This document shows, one piece after another, positions 1-6,303 of a DNA stretch of 13,814 nucleotides. The notes below the pieces were generated by a model, which was not told the DNA's origin, searched no databases, and saw only the letters and a list, made by a program, of their open reading frames with translations. Numbering within the stretch: position 1 is the first letter of the stretch; every line of letters begins with the position of its first letter. Source of the stretch: CAYRIF01 sp964424205 (GTDB taxonomy: Bacteria > Bacteroidota > Bacteroidia > Cytophagales > Cyclobacteriaceae). Made by a program: the position numbers and the translations under genes. The stretch covers positions 1 through 13,814 of the forward strand of contig CAYRIF010000073.1 of NCBI GenBank assembly GCA_964424205.1, read 5' to 3'.

Positions 1-48
1 ATGTCTTATATGGTAAGAGATTCAAGCGCTGATGTTTTTAAATATTAA
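1..48 (+). CDS. Possible 3' end of a gene entering from the left edge
   Basis: Frame 1 is open from the window edge to a TAA at 46-48 and reads MSYMVRDSSADVFKY. It could be the C-terminal tail of a plus-strand gene convergent with the TlpA-like gene that ends at 73. Fifteen residues are too few to name a family, and an open stretch this short arises easily by chance. The 24 bases up to that gene's stop hold no strong terminator, only a weak AT-rich inverted repeat (AATAA at about 62-66, TTATT at 73-77) followed by a T run. Confidence 0.25.
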   Translation: MSYMVRDSSADVFKY

Positions 49-72
49 GGACTATAAGGCCAATAAGCGTGG

Positions 73-1509
73 TTATTCCTTTTTTTCGATAAGCGATTTT
101 TCATAATTCCCCAAAAATACTTCAATTCGTTCTGCACTAATTTTCTTGGCAATTATTTTCTTCTTTTCATCTAAAATGTAAATAGTTGGCGTGGTATCAG
201 CGTCATAGAGCAATCTATAAAGGGTAGAATAGGTTCTTGGCCCGTTGACATTTACCCATTGCTGCATGCCCATTTCATCAATATAATTTTCCATCTTCAC
301 CAAGGAAGTATCAGCAGATATGGCATATATATTCACATCAAAGACAGTACTATCACTAAAATTTTTGAGCAAAGGTGTTTCTTTTTTGCAATGCCCACAA
401 TCTGGATCATAAATATAAATCACCGTATATTTATTTTTAATGTCGTAAAGCGACTGCGGTTTACCCGCTAAATCCTGAATAATTAGATTTGGTGCTATCA
501 TCCCAATCAAACTATTCCTCAGTTGCCCCGCCCGTTCTTTCAAATTTTCTTTAAGCTTGTCATTTGCCCAATAATCCATCTCCCCTGTTTCAAAATACTT
601 GTCATACAAATGCACAAACACCCTGTCTAATCCCATGATTTTTGGATACTGATATTTTATCACCAAATTCCAAACCATGTATTTATAAGTTTCATCGTTA
701 GGCTTAGCTGCAGCAATTAGGTAATCGACTGCCCCAATCAAGGTATCGGAATCCTGGATAAATAATCGATCCAGATAATCACCTATTTTCTTACTATAGA
801 TTGGCTGCGGTTGCCGTAACAGTGCATCATCTGCCAAATCAAAATTATCCCAATAATGCTTTTTGAAATACCGAAATGCAAAGGTAGAATCCACAACACC
901 ATTAGCTAATACCGGCGCCTTAGGCACTGCTATCTCTCTATCCGAAAGAAGAATTTTAGAAAATAACGACTTGGGATTTTCTCTAATGAATGCATCCTGA
1001 TACGCCTTCACCTTTTCATTAATATCCTTAATTTTCTCAAAGGCTGGCTTCTTTTTTTCACTAGATATTGTCGTATCCCGAACAATGTCCAATTGAGGTT
1101 GAATTTCAGAATTTCTTTCAAACATAAAAATCATATGGCTATAAAACGCCTCATTTTCAAGACTGTTAGATACCTTGATGTTTTTCACATAATCTAAAGT
1201 GTCTGTGGTTATACTAAAATTTTGATCCTCTCCCACAAGAATATCAAACAATCGGACATTATTAAGCGCTAAAAAATATACGCCGTGTGGTAGCTTTTCT
1301 GTCGCCCTGAATCTGAAATTTCCGTTATTATCAACCTTCGCAGTATCTTTTAAATAGGTACTTTCTCCATAATAATATCCCAAATAAGTAGTGGTATCCT
1401 GCAGTCCTTCGATATGAAAGCTGATGTCGTAACCCAATTGATTCTTTTGTGCAAAAGCGCTCAGTTGCGCAAACACAAATATGATACTAATCCACTGTAA
1501 CTTTTTCAT
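73..1509 (-). CDS. Exported TlpA-like thioredoxin-fold protein (DUF4369 / DUF5106-type)
   Basis: This is probably an envelope thiol-disulfide oxidoreductase of the Bacteroidota TlpA/ResA-like group, 478 residues from the chosen start. The start is the ATG at 1509 because a signal peptide follows it (MKKLQW, then a hydrophobic stretch, then AFAQ at about 18-21). The frame stays open to 1611, but that extension would bury the signal. Residues about 25-115 resemble DUF4369, with the pattern 'F.I.G..D.T.YLGYYYG', and the middle (about 120-320) resembles DUF5106. The C-terminal thioredoxin fold (about 335-470) contains the CGHC redox motif at 371-374 within YDPDCGHCKKE and a likely cis-proline in DTTPTIY (Pro 441). 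Family members act in the periplasm or on the outer membrane, and the substrate here is unknown. No partner gene is adjacent. The family call is firm and the physiological role is open. Confidence 0.9.
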   Translation of the reverse strand: MKKLQWISIIFVFAQLSAFAQKNQLGYDISFHIEGLQDTTTYLGYYYGESTYLKDTAKVDNNGNFRFRATEKLPHGVYFLALNNVRLFDILVGEDQNFSITTDTLDYVKNIKVSNSLENEAFYSHMIFMFERNSEIQPQLDIVRDTTISSEKKKPAFEKIKDINEKVKAYQDAFIRENPKSLFSKILLSDREIAVPKAPVLANGVVDSTFAFRYFKKHYWDNFDLADDALLRQPQPIYSKKIGDYLDRLFIQDSDTLIGAVDYLIAAAKPNDETYKYMVWNLVIKYQYPKIMGLDRVFVHLYDKYFETGEMDYWANDKLKENLKERAGQLRNSLIGMIAPNLIIQDLAGKPQSLYDIKNKYTVIYIYDPDCGHCKKETPLLKNFSDSTVFDVNIYAISADTSLVKMENYIDEMGMQQWVNVNGPRTYSTLYRLLYDADTTPTIYILDEKKKIIAKKISAERIEVFLGNYEKSLIEKKE

Positions 1510-1648
1510 GACTATTCGTACTGTTGTATTTTTGAAGTGCCAATTTAATGCCAATTCTATTTTTTTGAAACAAAATGTAAGAATATGTTTTAAAAAAATA
1601 GAAATACCCACTTTTAGAAAAACATAGAATTCTTATTCTTATTAGTTA

Positions 1649-1679
1649 TTGCTTATTCTAAACAGTTTATTTATCTTTG
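1649..1679 (+). promoter_or_regulatory. Bacteroidota-type promoter of rpsP-rimM
   Basis: TATCTTTG at 1672-1679 matches the Bacteroidota -7 consensus TAnnTTTG exactly. TTG at 1649-1651 lies 20 nt upstream, at the -33 position. Transcription would start about 45-50 nt before the rpsP ATG. That leaves a short leader containing a small hairpin at 1691-1707. Confidence 0.65.
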
Positions 1680-1690
1680 CAAACCTTTTA

Positions 1691-1707
1691 GAAGGACGTG
1701 TTCCTTC
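1691..1707 (+). other. Hairpin in the rpsP 5' leader
   Basis: GAAGGA (1691-1696) and TCCTTC (1702-1707) form a perfect 6-bp stem with a 5-nt CGTGT loop. The hairpin sits 12 nt after the -7 element and 26 nt before the rpsP start. No T run follows, so it does not look like a terminator. It could be a 5'-stabilising stem or a ribosomal-protein regulatory site, and chance is also possible. Confidence 0.35.
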
Positions 1708-1733
1708 GATAACTAAAAAGCGTTAAAAGAATT

Positions 1734-2702
1734 ATGGCAGTAAAAATTAGATTGACCCGTAGAGGTCGTAAGAAACTAGCAATGTACGATGTAGTCGTAG
1801 CCGATGCTAGAGCACCACGAGATGGTCGCTTTATTGAAAAATTAGGAACTTATAATCCTAACACTGACCCAGCCACTATCAATATTAATGATGATAGAGC
1901 ATTTCACTGGGTGATGACAGGTGCACAACCGACTGATACGGTCAAAGCAATGTTGTCTTACCGGGGTGTGATGCTGAAAAAACACCTTCAGATAGGTGTG
2001 AACAAGGGCGCTATCACACAAGCAGCAGCGGATAAAAAATATGAGGCGTGGAAGGCAGAGAAGGAAGGAAAAATCACTGCTAAGGTTGACGGATTAACGC
2101 AAAAGAAAGTTGCCGATAAGAAAGCAAGGCTTGATGCTGAAACTAAGATAAAAGAAGCGAGAGCAGAAGCAATTGCTAAAAAGAATTTGGTAATTGAAAA
2201 AGAAGCTGCCGCTGAGGAAGCACCTTCAGAGGAAGCTGAAACAACCGAAGAAGTGGCTGCAGAAGCACCTGCAACGGAGGAAAAAGTAGCAGAAACTCCT
2301 GTAGAAGAAGTAAAGGAGGAAGCACCAGTTGCTGAAGCAAAAACAGAGGCTCCTGCTGATGAAGTCAAAAAAGAAGAAAAGAAAGAGGAAGCTGACGACC
2401 TTAAAAAAGTAGAGGGAATCGGTCCAAAAATAGCTGACTTGTTGATTGCAAAAGAAATAACAACATTCGCTATACTTGCTGCAACTGAGACAGCTGCCAT
2501 CAAGAAAATCCTTGAGGCAGGTGGTTCAAGTTTTGCATCGCATGACCCAACAACATGGCCTGAGCAAGCAAAAATGGCTGCTGCAGGTGAGTGGGACAAG
2601 CTGAAAGTTTGGCAAGATGAATTGCAAGGAGGAAAAGAAGCTGATGCGCCAAAAGCGAAGAAAGCTGAAAAAACAGAAAATAAAGGAGGCGAAGAAGAAT
2701 AA
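1734..2702 (+). CDS. rpsP: 30S ribosomal protein S16 with C-terminal helix-hairpin-helix domain
   Basis: S16 is an early-assembling protein of the 30S body. Residues 1-85 are classic S16 (MAVKIRLTRRGRKK, then YDVVVADARAPRDGRFIEKLGTYNP). The usual bacterial protein is about 75-90 residues, whereas this one has 322. After the core comes a charged helical extension (about 95-155) of the kind common in Bacteroidota S16. A Glu/Ala/Pro-rich low-complexity linker follows (about 157-220). The protein ends with a helix-hairpin-helix-like domain (about 222-298: LKKVEGIGPKIADLL, then WPEQAKMAAAGEWDKL) and a Lys/Glu tail. To my knowledge, similar GIGPKI domains are appended to other Bacteroidota ribosomal proteins such as L21. 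The frame is uninterrupted. rimM follows after 3 bp, so the two are co-transcribed from the promoter at 1649-1679. Confidence 0.95.
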   Translation: MAVKIRLTRRGRKKLAMYDVVVADARAPRDGRFIEKLGTYNPNTDPATININDDRAFHWVMTGAQPTDTVKAMLSYRGVMLKKHLQIGVNKGAITQAAADKKYEAWKAEKEGKITAKVDGLTQKKVADKKARLDAETKIKEARAEAIAKKNLVIEKEAAAEEAPSEEAETTEEVAAEAPATEEKVAETPVEEVKEEAPVAEAKTEAPADEVKKEEKKEEADDLKKVEGIGPKIADLLIAKEITTFAILAATETAAIKKILEAGGSSFASHDPTTWPEQAKMAAAGEWDKLKVWQDELQGGKEADAPKAKKAEKTENKGGEEE

Positions 2703-2705
2703 GCT

Positions 2706-3233
2706 GTGACTACTGATCAATGTTTTGAGCTTGGCTATATTGTAAAAGCGCACGGGTTGAAAGGTGAAGTTAAAGCATTATTTGACGTTGATATTCCTGA
2801 GAATTATAGAGAATTGGAATCAGTTTTTGTTGAAATCAACAAAAAATTGATTCCTTTTTTTATTGACAAAATCCAGTTTCAAGGAGGGAAAGCAGTTATC
2901 AAGTTTGAAGATGTCGACACCATTGAACAAACCAATGACTTGAAAAATTGCAAATTATTTTTGCCGTTAGACTTTCTACCCACTTTAGCAAATAATCAAT
3001 TCTACTATCATGAAATTATTGGTTTTACCATCATTGACAAAGTCCTTGGTACATTAGGAAAAGTAACGACCGTTTACACCATGCCTAATCAGGATTTAAT
3101 TGCCATGGATTACAAAAAAAACGAAGTGCTTATTCCTATCAAAGATGAAATAGTCTTAACCATTGATAGAGATAAAAAAATAGTCACTGTAGATTTGCCA
3201 GAAGGATTGTTGGATGTATATTTGGAGGAATAA
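2706..3233 (+). CDS. rimM: Ribosome maturation factor RimM
   Basis: RimM binds ribosomal protein S19 and helps mature the 30S head, including 16S rRNA processing. The 175-residue length is normal for the family. The N-terminal RimM domain (about 6-90) opens with FELGYIVKAHGLKGEVK, which carries the conserved G-x-hydrophobic-K-A-HGLKGE signature. The C-terminal PRC-barrel (about 98-173) contains 'YYHEIIGF', 'GTLGKV' and 'VLIPIKDEIV', and ends in the conserved 'DLPEGLLDVY'. The start is GTG at 2706, because no in-frame ATG precedes the conserved N-terminus. An AAAGGAGG stretch at about 2683-2690, inside the rpsP 3' end, could serve as a distant ribosome-binding site. The gene begins 3 bp after the rpsP stop, and translational coupling is likely. 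trmD and rplS, which often follow in bacteria, are absent. Confidence 0.95.
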   Translation: MTTDQCFELGYIVKAHGLKGEVKALFDVDIPENYRELESVFVEINKKLIPFFIDKIQFQGGKAVIKFEDVDTIEQTNDLKNCKLFLPLDFLPTLANNQFYYHEIIGFTIIDKVLGTLGKVTTVYTMPNQDLIAMDYKKNEVLIPIKDEIVLTIDRDKKIVTVDLPEGLLDVYLEE

Positions 3234-3283
3234 GCTTTGCGTTTCTGATTCCTCCTCTTAAACATATGAGGTATATCAAGAGA

Positions 3284-4990
3284 TTACCTACTCGCCATAA
3301 AATCAGACGACCTTACCATCTTGATGAATTCTGCTCTATAGCCTTCATCATCATCTCCTCTTGCTCCTTTTGCTAGTGTTACAACCTCAGAAATAGTAGC
3401 ATCACCTTTGAATTCAGAATCTCGCAAAATCATGCCAAATGAAGCTACTGCTGCAGCAAAACGAAAGTTGTCTGAGGTTTGATCCAGTGTTGTGATTTTG
3501 TCCATCAATGTTTTTACCAATAATTTACTCTTTGACCCTTCTGGTTGTTTGTAGCGCAATTTCAATGTCAAAATCTCGTTGGTATTCGTTGCCTTGTTCA
3601 CCTGCTTGATGTTTTGATATTTCAAATCATCTACCGAACCAATAAACTCCGAGTCAACGCCCACAGGAATAATCTCATACATGGCAGTCACCGTATGTCC
3701 AGATCCTAGCTCACCAGCATCTTTTTTGTCATTGTTAAAATCCTCGTTTTTCAATTTTCTATTTTCATAGCCAATCAATCTATACGCTTGTACTTTTTTA
3801 GGATTAAACTCTACTTGTAGTTTTACATCTTTGGCAATGGTAAATAATGTTCCACCAAACTCATTCACCAGCACTTTTTTAGCCTCTTGAATATTGTCGA
3901 TGTAAGCATAATTTCCATTTCCTTTGTCAGCGATTGATTCCATTTTAGAATCCTGGTAATTGCCCATTCCAAAACCTAAAACTGTTAAGAAAACGCCGCT
4001 TTTTCTTTTTTCTTCAATCAATCTGTCCATTTCTCCATTGCTAGACGCCCCTATATTAAAATCTCCGTCCGTTGCTAAAATGATTCTATTGTTTCCGCCT
4101 TCTTTGAAGTTTTCCATGGCAATTTTATAAGCCAATTTAATGCCTGCGCCACCTGCAGTTGAGCCACCAGCATTTAGATTATCCAATGCCGCAATGATGG
4201 TTTCTTTCTCATTACCAGCCGTTGCTGGTAATACCAATCCTGCTGCACCAGCATACACCACAATCGCCACGCGGTCTTTTGCTCGCATCTGATTCACCAA
4301 CATTTTCAATGAAGATTTTAACAGTGGCAACTTATTAGACTGTCCCATTGAGCCAGAAACATCTAATAAAAAAACCAAATTAGAAGCCGGTAAATTTTCT
4401 GTTGCTATTTTCTTGCCTTGCAAACCAATGTGCACCAGTTTGTGTTTCGTATTCCAAGGGCATGCACCGATTTCGGTATTGATTGAAAAAGGATCTTCAC
4501 CTTTTGGCTGTACATAATCGTAATTAAAATAATTCACCATCTCTTCGATTCGTACCGCATCTTTTGGTGGGGCTTGTCCGTTGTTCAAAAACCGCCTCAC
4601 ATTGCTATACGAAGCGGCATCCACNNNNNNNNNNNNNNNNNNNNNNNNNNNNNNNNNNNNNNNNNNNNNNNNNNNNNNNNNNNNNNNNNNNNNNNNNNNN
4701 NNNNNNNNNNNNNNNNNNNNNNNNCTACCTTTTATTCTTACCTTTTTGGTGTTCATCCCAATAAAACTAAACACCAAAGTTTCTTTTCCTTTAGGTACTT
4801 CGACTTTATAGTAGCCATTGATATTTGTCGTAGTACCGATGGTCGTGCCTTCTACAAGAACATTAATACCAGATAATATTGATCCATCGTCTTTTGAAAA
4901 TACAATTCCGGTAATGGTGCGGCTCTGTGTTTTCAGCAAAGCGCCTGTCGATATTGCAATGACTGCAATGATTAAAAAATACTTTTTCAT
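3284..4990 (-). CDS. Exported von Willebrand A protein (YfbK-type) with CarboxypepD_reg-like domain; interrupted by assembly gap
   Basis: This is an envelope protein of the YfbK-like vWA group, 568 residues if the gap really is 100 bases. The start is taken as the ATG at 4990 because it opens a signal peptide (MKKYFLIIAVIAISTGALL). ATG 5008 is an alternative, and the open frame extends to 5065. Residues about 23-88 form a CarboxypepD_reg-like beta domain ('TITGIVFSKDDGSILSGINV', ending 'FSFIGMNTKKVRIKG'). After the gap comes the YfbK signature 'VDAASYSNVRRFLNNG..P..DAVRIEEMVNYF'. A complete MIDAS metal site follows: DVSGS at about 210-214, Thr in GGSTAGG at about 278, and Asp in ATDGD at about 308. 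The C-terminal 200 residues resemble DUF3520. The MIDAS site implies Mg-dependent protein binding, and the partner is unknown. Frame agreement on both sides requires a true gap length of 1 modulo 3. Confidence 0.88.
   Translation of the reverse strand: MKKYFLIIAVIAISTGALLKTQSRTITGIVFSKDDGSILSGINVLVEGTTIGTTTNINGYYKVEVPKGKETLVFSFIGMNTKKVRIKGXXXXXXXXXXXXXXXXXXXXXXXXXXXXXXXXXXVDAASYSNVRRFLNNGQAPPKDAVRIEEMVNYFNYDYVQPKGEDPFSINTEIGACPWNTKHKLVHIGLQGKKIATENLPASNLVFLLDVSGSMGQSNKLPLLKSSLKMLVNQMRAKDRVAIVVYAGAAGLVLPATAGNEKETIIAALDNLNAGGSTAGGAGIKLAYKIAMENFKEGGNNRIILATDGDFNIGASSNGEMDRLIEEKRKSGVFLTVLGFGMGNYQDSKMESIADKGNGNYAYIDNIQEAKKVLVNEFGGTLFTIAKDVKLQVEFNPKKVQAYRLIGYENRKLKNEDFNNDKKDAGELGSGHTVTAMYEIIPVGVDSEFIGSVDDLKYQNIKQVNKATNTNEILTLKLRYKQPEGSKSKLLVKTLMDKITTLDQTSDNFRFAAAVASFGMILRDSEFKGDATISEVVTLAKGARGDDDEGYRAEFIKMVRSSDFMASR
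4625..4724. other. Assembly gap 1 (exactly 100 N)
   Basis: A run of exactly 100 N is the standard placeholder for a gap of unknown length. It removes the segment joining the CarboxypepD_reg-like domain to the vWA region of the 3284-4990 gene. The coding frames on the two sides agree only if the real length is 1 modulo 3. Confidence 0.97.
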
Positions 4991-5140
4991 AGTTTTAAAT
5001 TTTATCATATTGAACATTATTTCGATTCGTTTGCTTCTATGATGCAGCAAGTCTGAAAATTCCATAATTTATTTTAAATTTTTTTTGAAAATATTTAAAT
5101 TCTAGGAGTTCAGAGTCCCAAGTGAGAGACTATGAGCGAG

Positions 5141-5158
5141 GTTAAACAACAGTTTAAC
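5141..5158. repeat. Inverted repeat upstream of the hicBA promoter
   Basis: GTTAAAC (5141-5147) and GTTTAAC (5152-5158) form a perfect 7-bp inverted repeat with a 4-nt AACA spacer. On the plus strand it is followed by TTTTCTATTTTT, so the transcript could fold into a terminator-like hairpin. No plus-strand gene lies upstream to terminate, however. An operator for hicBA or for the divergent vWA gene is the alternative. Confidence 0.5.
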
Positions 5159-5195
5159 TTTTCTATTTTTAACGTAAAAATGATGCCAGATTACT

Positions 5196-5203
5196 TATAT
5201 TTG
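5196..5203 (+). promoter_or_regulatory. Probable -7 element of the hicBA promoter
   Basis: TATATTTG matches TAnnTTTG exactly and lies 25 nt before the hicB ATG. No clean TTTG is present at -33, where the sequence reads about TTTTAACG. The promoter may therefore depend on the -7 element alone. Confidence 0.55.
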
Positions 5204-5228
5204 TAGTGCCTGTCAATGGTTTTAAGAT

Positions 5229-5453
5229 ATGGAAAGAACCTACAAAATATTACTCCAAAAAGAAGCTGATGGTCAATATACTGTCACTGTTCCTGCCCTA
5301 CCAGGCTGTATAACGTATGGAGATAATGTAGATCATGCCATTGAAATGGCGAAAGAAGCTATTGAACTTTATATAGAAGAACTAGAATCCCGCAGGGAAG
5401 AAATTAATGATGACAGTAATACTTTAGAGTATTCTCTTCACTTGTCAGCATGA
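5229..5453 (+). CDS. hicB: HicB-family antitoxin
   Basis: This is the antitoxin of a HicAB type II toxin-antitoxin pair. The 74 residues form the partly degraded RNase-H-like HicB fold: YKILLQKEADGQYTVTVPALPGC (about 5-27), then 'GDNVDHAIEMAKEAIELYIEEL'. The PALPGC motif and the 'A...AKEAI.LYIE' helix are diagnostic of the family. It is short. Many HicB proteins carry a C-terminal helix-turn-helix or ribbon-helix-helix for autorepression, and none is visible here, so any DNA binding would need another factor. The gene order is antitoxin first. The stop TGA at 5451-5453 overlaps the toxin ATG at 5450 (ATGA), which implies coupled translation. Its promoter is at 5196-5203. Confidence 0.9.
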   Translation: MERTYKILLQKEADGQYTVTVPALPGCITYGDNVDHAIEMAKEAIELYIEELESRREEINDDSNTLEYSLHLSA

Positions 5454-5652
5454 ATCGTTCGTCTAAATACCTCATCAAAATAGTTGTGAAAAATGGATTT
5501 CTTTTCAAACGTTCTAAAGGAAGTCATCATATCTATTACAACGGAAGTACTAACAAAACCATTATCATTCCCATGCATGGCAGTAAAGATTTACCGAAGG
5601 GAACATTTTTGGCATCTTAAAACAAGCAGGAATTGATAAGAATCTTTTATAA
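5450..5652 (+). pseudogene. hicA: HicA-family mRNA interferase toxin, frameshifted
   Basis: HicA is a small double-stranded-RNA-binding-fold ribonuclease that cleaves mRNA. From ATG 5450 the frame reads MNRSSKYLIKIVVKNGFLFK, then RSKGSHHIYY, and ends at a TAA at 5618-5620 after 56 residues. The GSHH motif with the catalytic histidine is present, and so is the conserved segment before KDLPKGT. The last family helix is missing in this frame. It is present in the frame starting at 5611, which reads GILKQAGIDKNLL and stops at 5650-5652. One extra T in the T run 5606-5610 (TTTTT) would join the two into a normal protein of about 68 residues. The cause is a one-base deletion, real or a homopolymer sequencing error. 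Programmed frameshifting is less likely, because the site is not a canonical X XXY YYZ heptamer. If the deletion is real, the toxin is probably inactive. Confidence 0.85.
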
Positions 5653-5709
5653 GCTATTTTCTTTAGATGAAATTTTTCAACTAAATTAGCAGTGGACATT
5701 CCTTAATAC

Positions 5710-6303
5710 ATGTTTTTTAAACCTTCAAAATCTGACATCCCGACTGATGCCGAATTGGTAAAAACCTATCAGGACAAGGGTGATATTGTGATTTTGGGAA
5801 AATTATACCATCGCTATACGGGGCTTGTGTTTGGTGTTTGTATGAAATACTTACGAAATGAAGAAGAGAGTAAAGATGCTGTCATGCAGATTTTTGAAAA
5901 ATTAGTAGACAGTTTAAAAAAACATGAAGTAGCTAATTTTAAAAGTTGGCTGCATGTAATGACTAAAAACCATTGCTTGATGCAGTTACGGACCAAAAAG
6001 AAAATGCAGTATGAGGAGCTAGGAGAAAATAATAGCGAAACTAATATGGAATTGGGATATCAATTGCATCCTACTGGTGAAGACAAACTCGAAGATGATT
6101 TGCAAGCAATGGAAAAAGCCATTGAGGAATTGCCTGAGGAACAAAAAAAGTGTATTAAATTGTTTTACTTGGAGCAGAAATGCTACCGTGAGATTGTGGA
6201 ACTTACCGATTATGAATTAAAAAAAGTAAAAAGTTATATCCAAAACGGAAAACGAAAAATAAAAATATTGATGGAAGCTTCGGTCAATGAAAGTAATGAA
6301 TGA
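5710..6303 (+). CDS. ECF-type sigma-70 family RNA polymerase sigma factor
   Basis: This is an alternative sigma factor of the extracytoplasmic-function type (197 residues) that directs RNA polymerase to a dedicated promoter set. Region 2 spans about residues 28-97 ('LGKLYHRYTGLVFGVCMKYL', 'ESKDAVMQIFEKL', 'FKSWLHVMTKNHCL'), matching the ECF 'DA.Q..F...' and 'WL..I..N' patterns. A variable acidic linker (about 103-130) precedes region 4 (about 131-188: 'AIEELPEEQKKCIKLFYLEQKCYREIVELT', then 'KKVKSYIQNGKRKI'), a helix-turn-helix that would read the -35-like element. The first ATG (5710) fits the family length. The stop overlaps the next gene by 17 bp, so the two form an operon and the downstream protein is the likely anti-sigma factor. 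A weak -7-like TAAATTAG lies at 5682-5689. Confidence 0.93.
   Translation: MFFKPSKSDIPTDAELVKTYQDKGDIVILGKLYHRYTGLVFGVCMKYLRNEEESKDAVMQIFEKLVDSLKKHEVANFKSWLHVMTKNHCLMQLRTKKKMQYEELGENNSETNMELGYQLHPTGEDKLEDDLQAMEKAIEELPEEQKKCIKLFYLEQKCYREIVELTDYELKKVKSYIQNGKRKIKILMEASVNESNE

Noticed and set aside
1988..2599. Long minus-strand open frame of about 203 codons inside rpsP
   Set aside because: It is the antisense of the Glu/Ala-rich S16 tail, gives a Ser/Ala/Phe-rich product with no family features, and lies wholly inside a certain gene.
5606..5612. Programmed -1 frameshift in hicA
   Set aside because: The site ACA TTT TTG is not a canonical slippery heptamer (X XXY YYZ), no strong downstream pseudoknot is evident, and HicA toxins are not known to need frameshifting.
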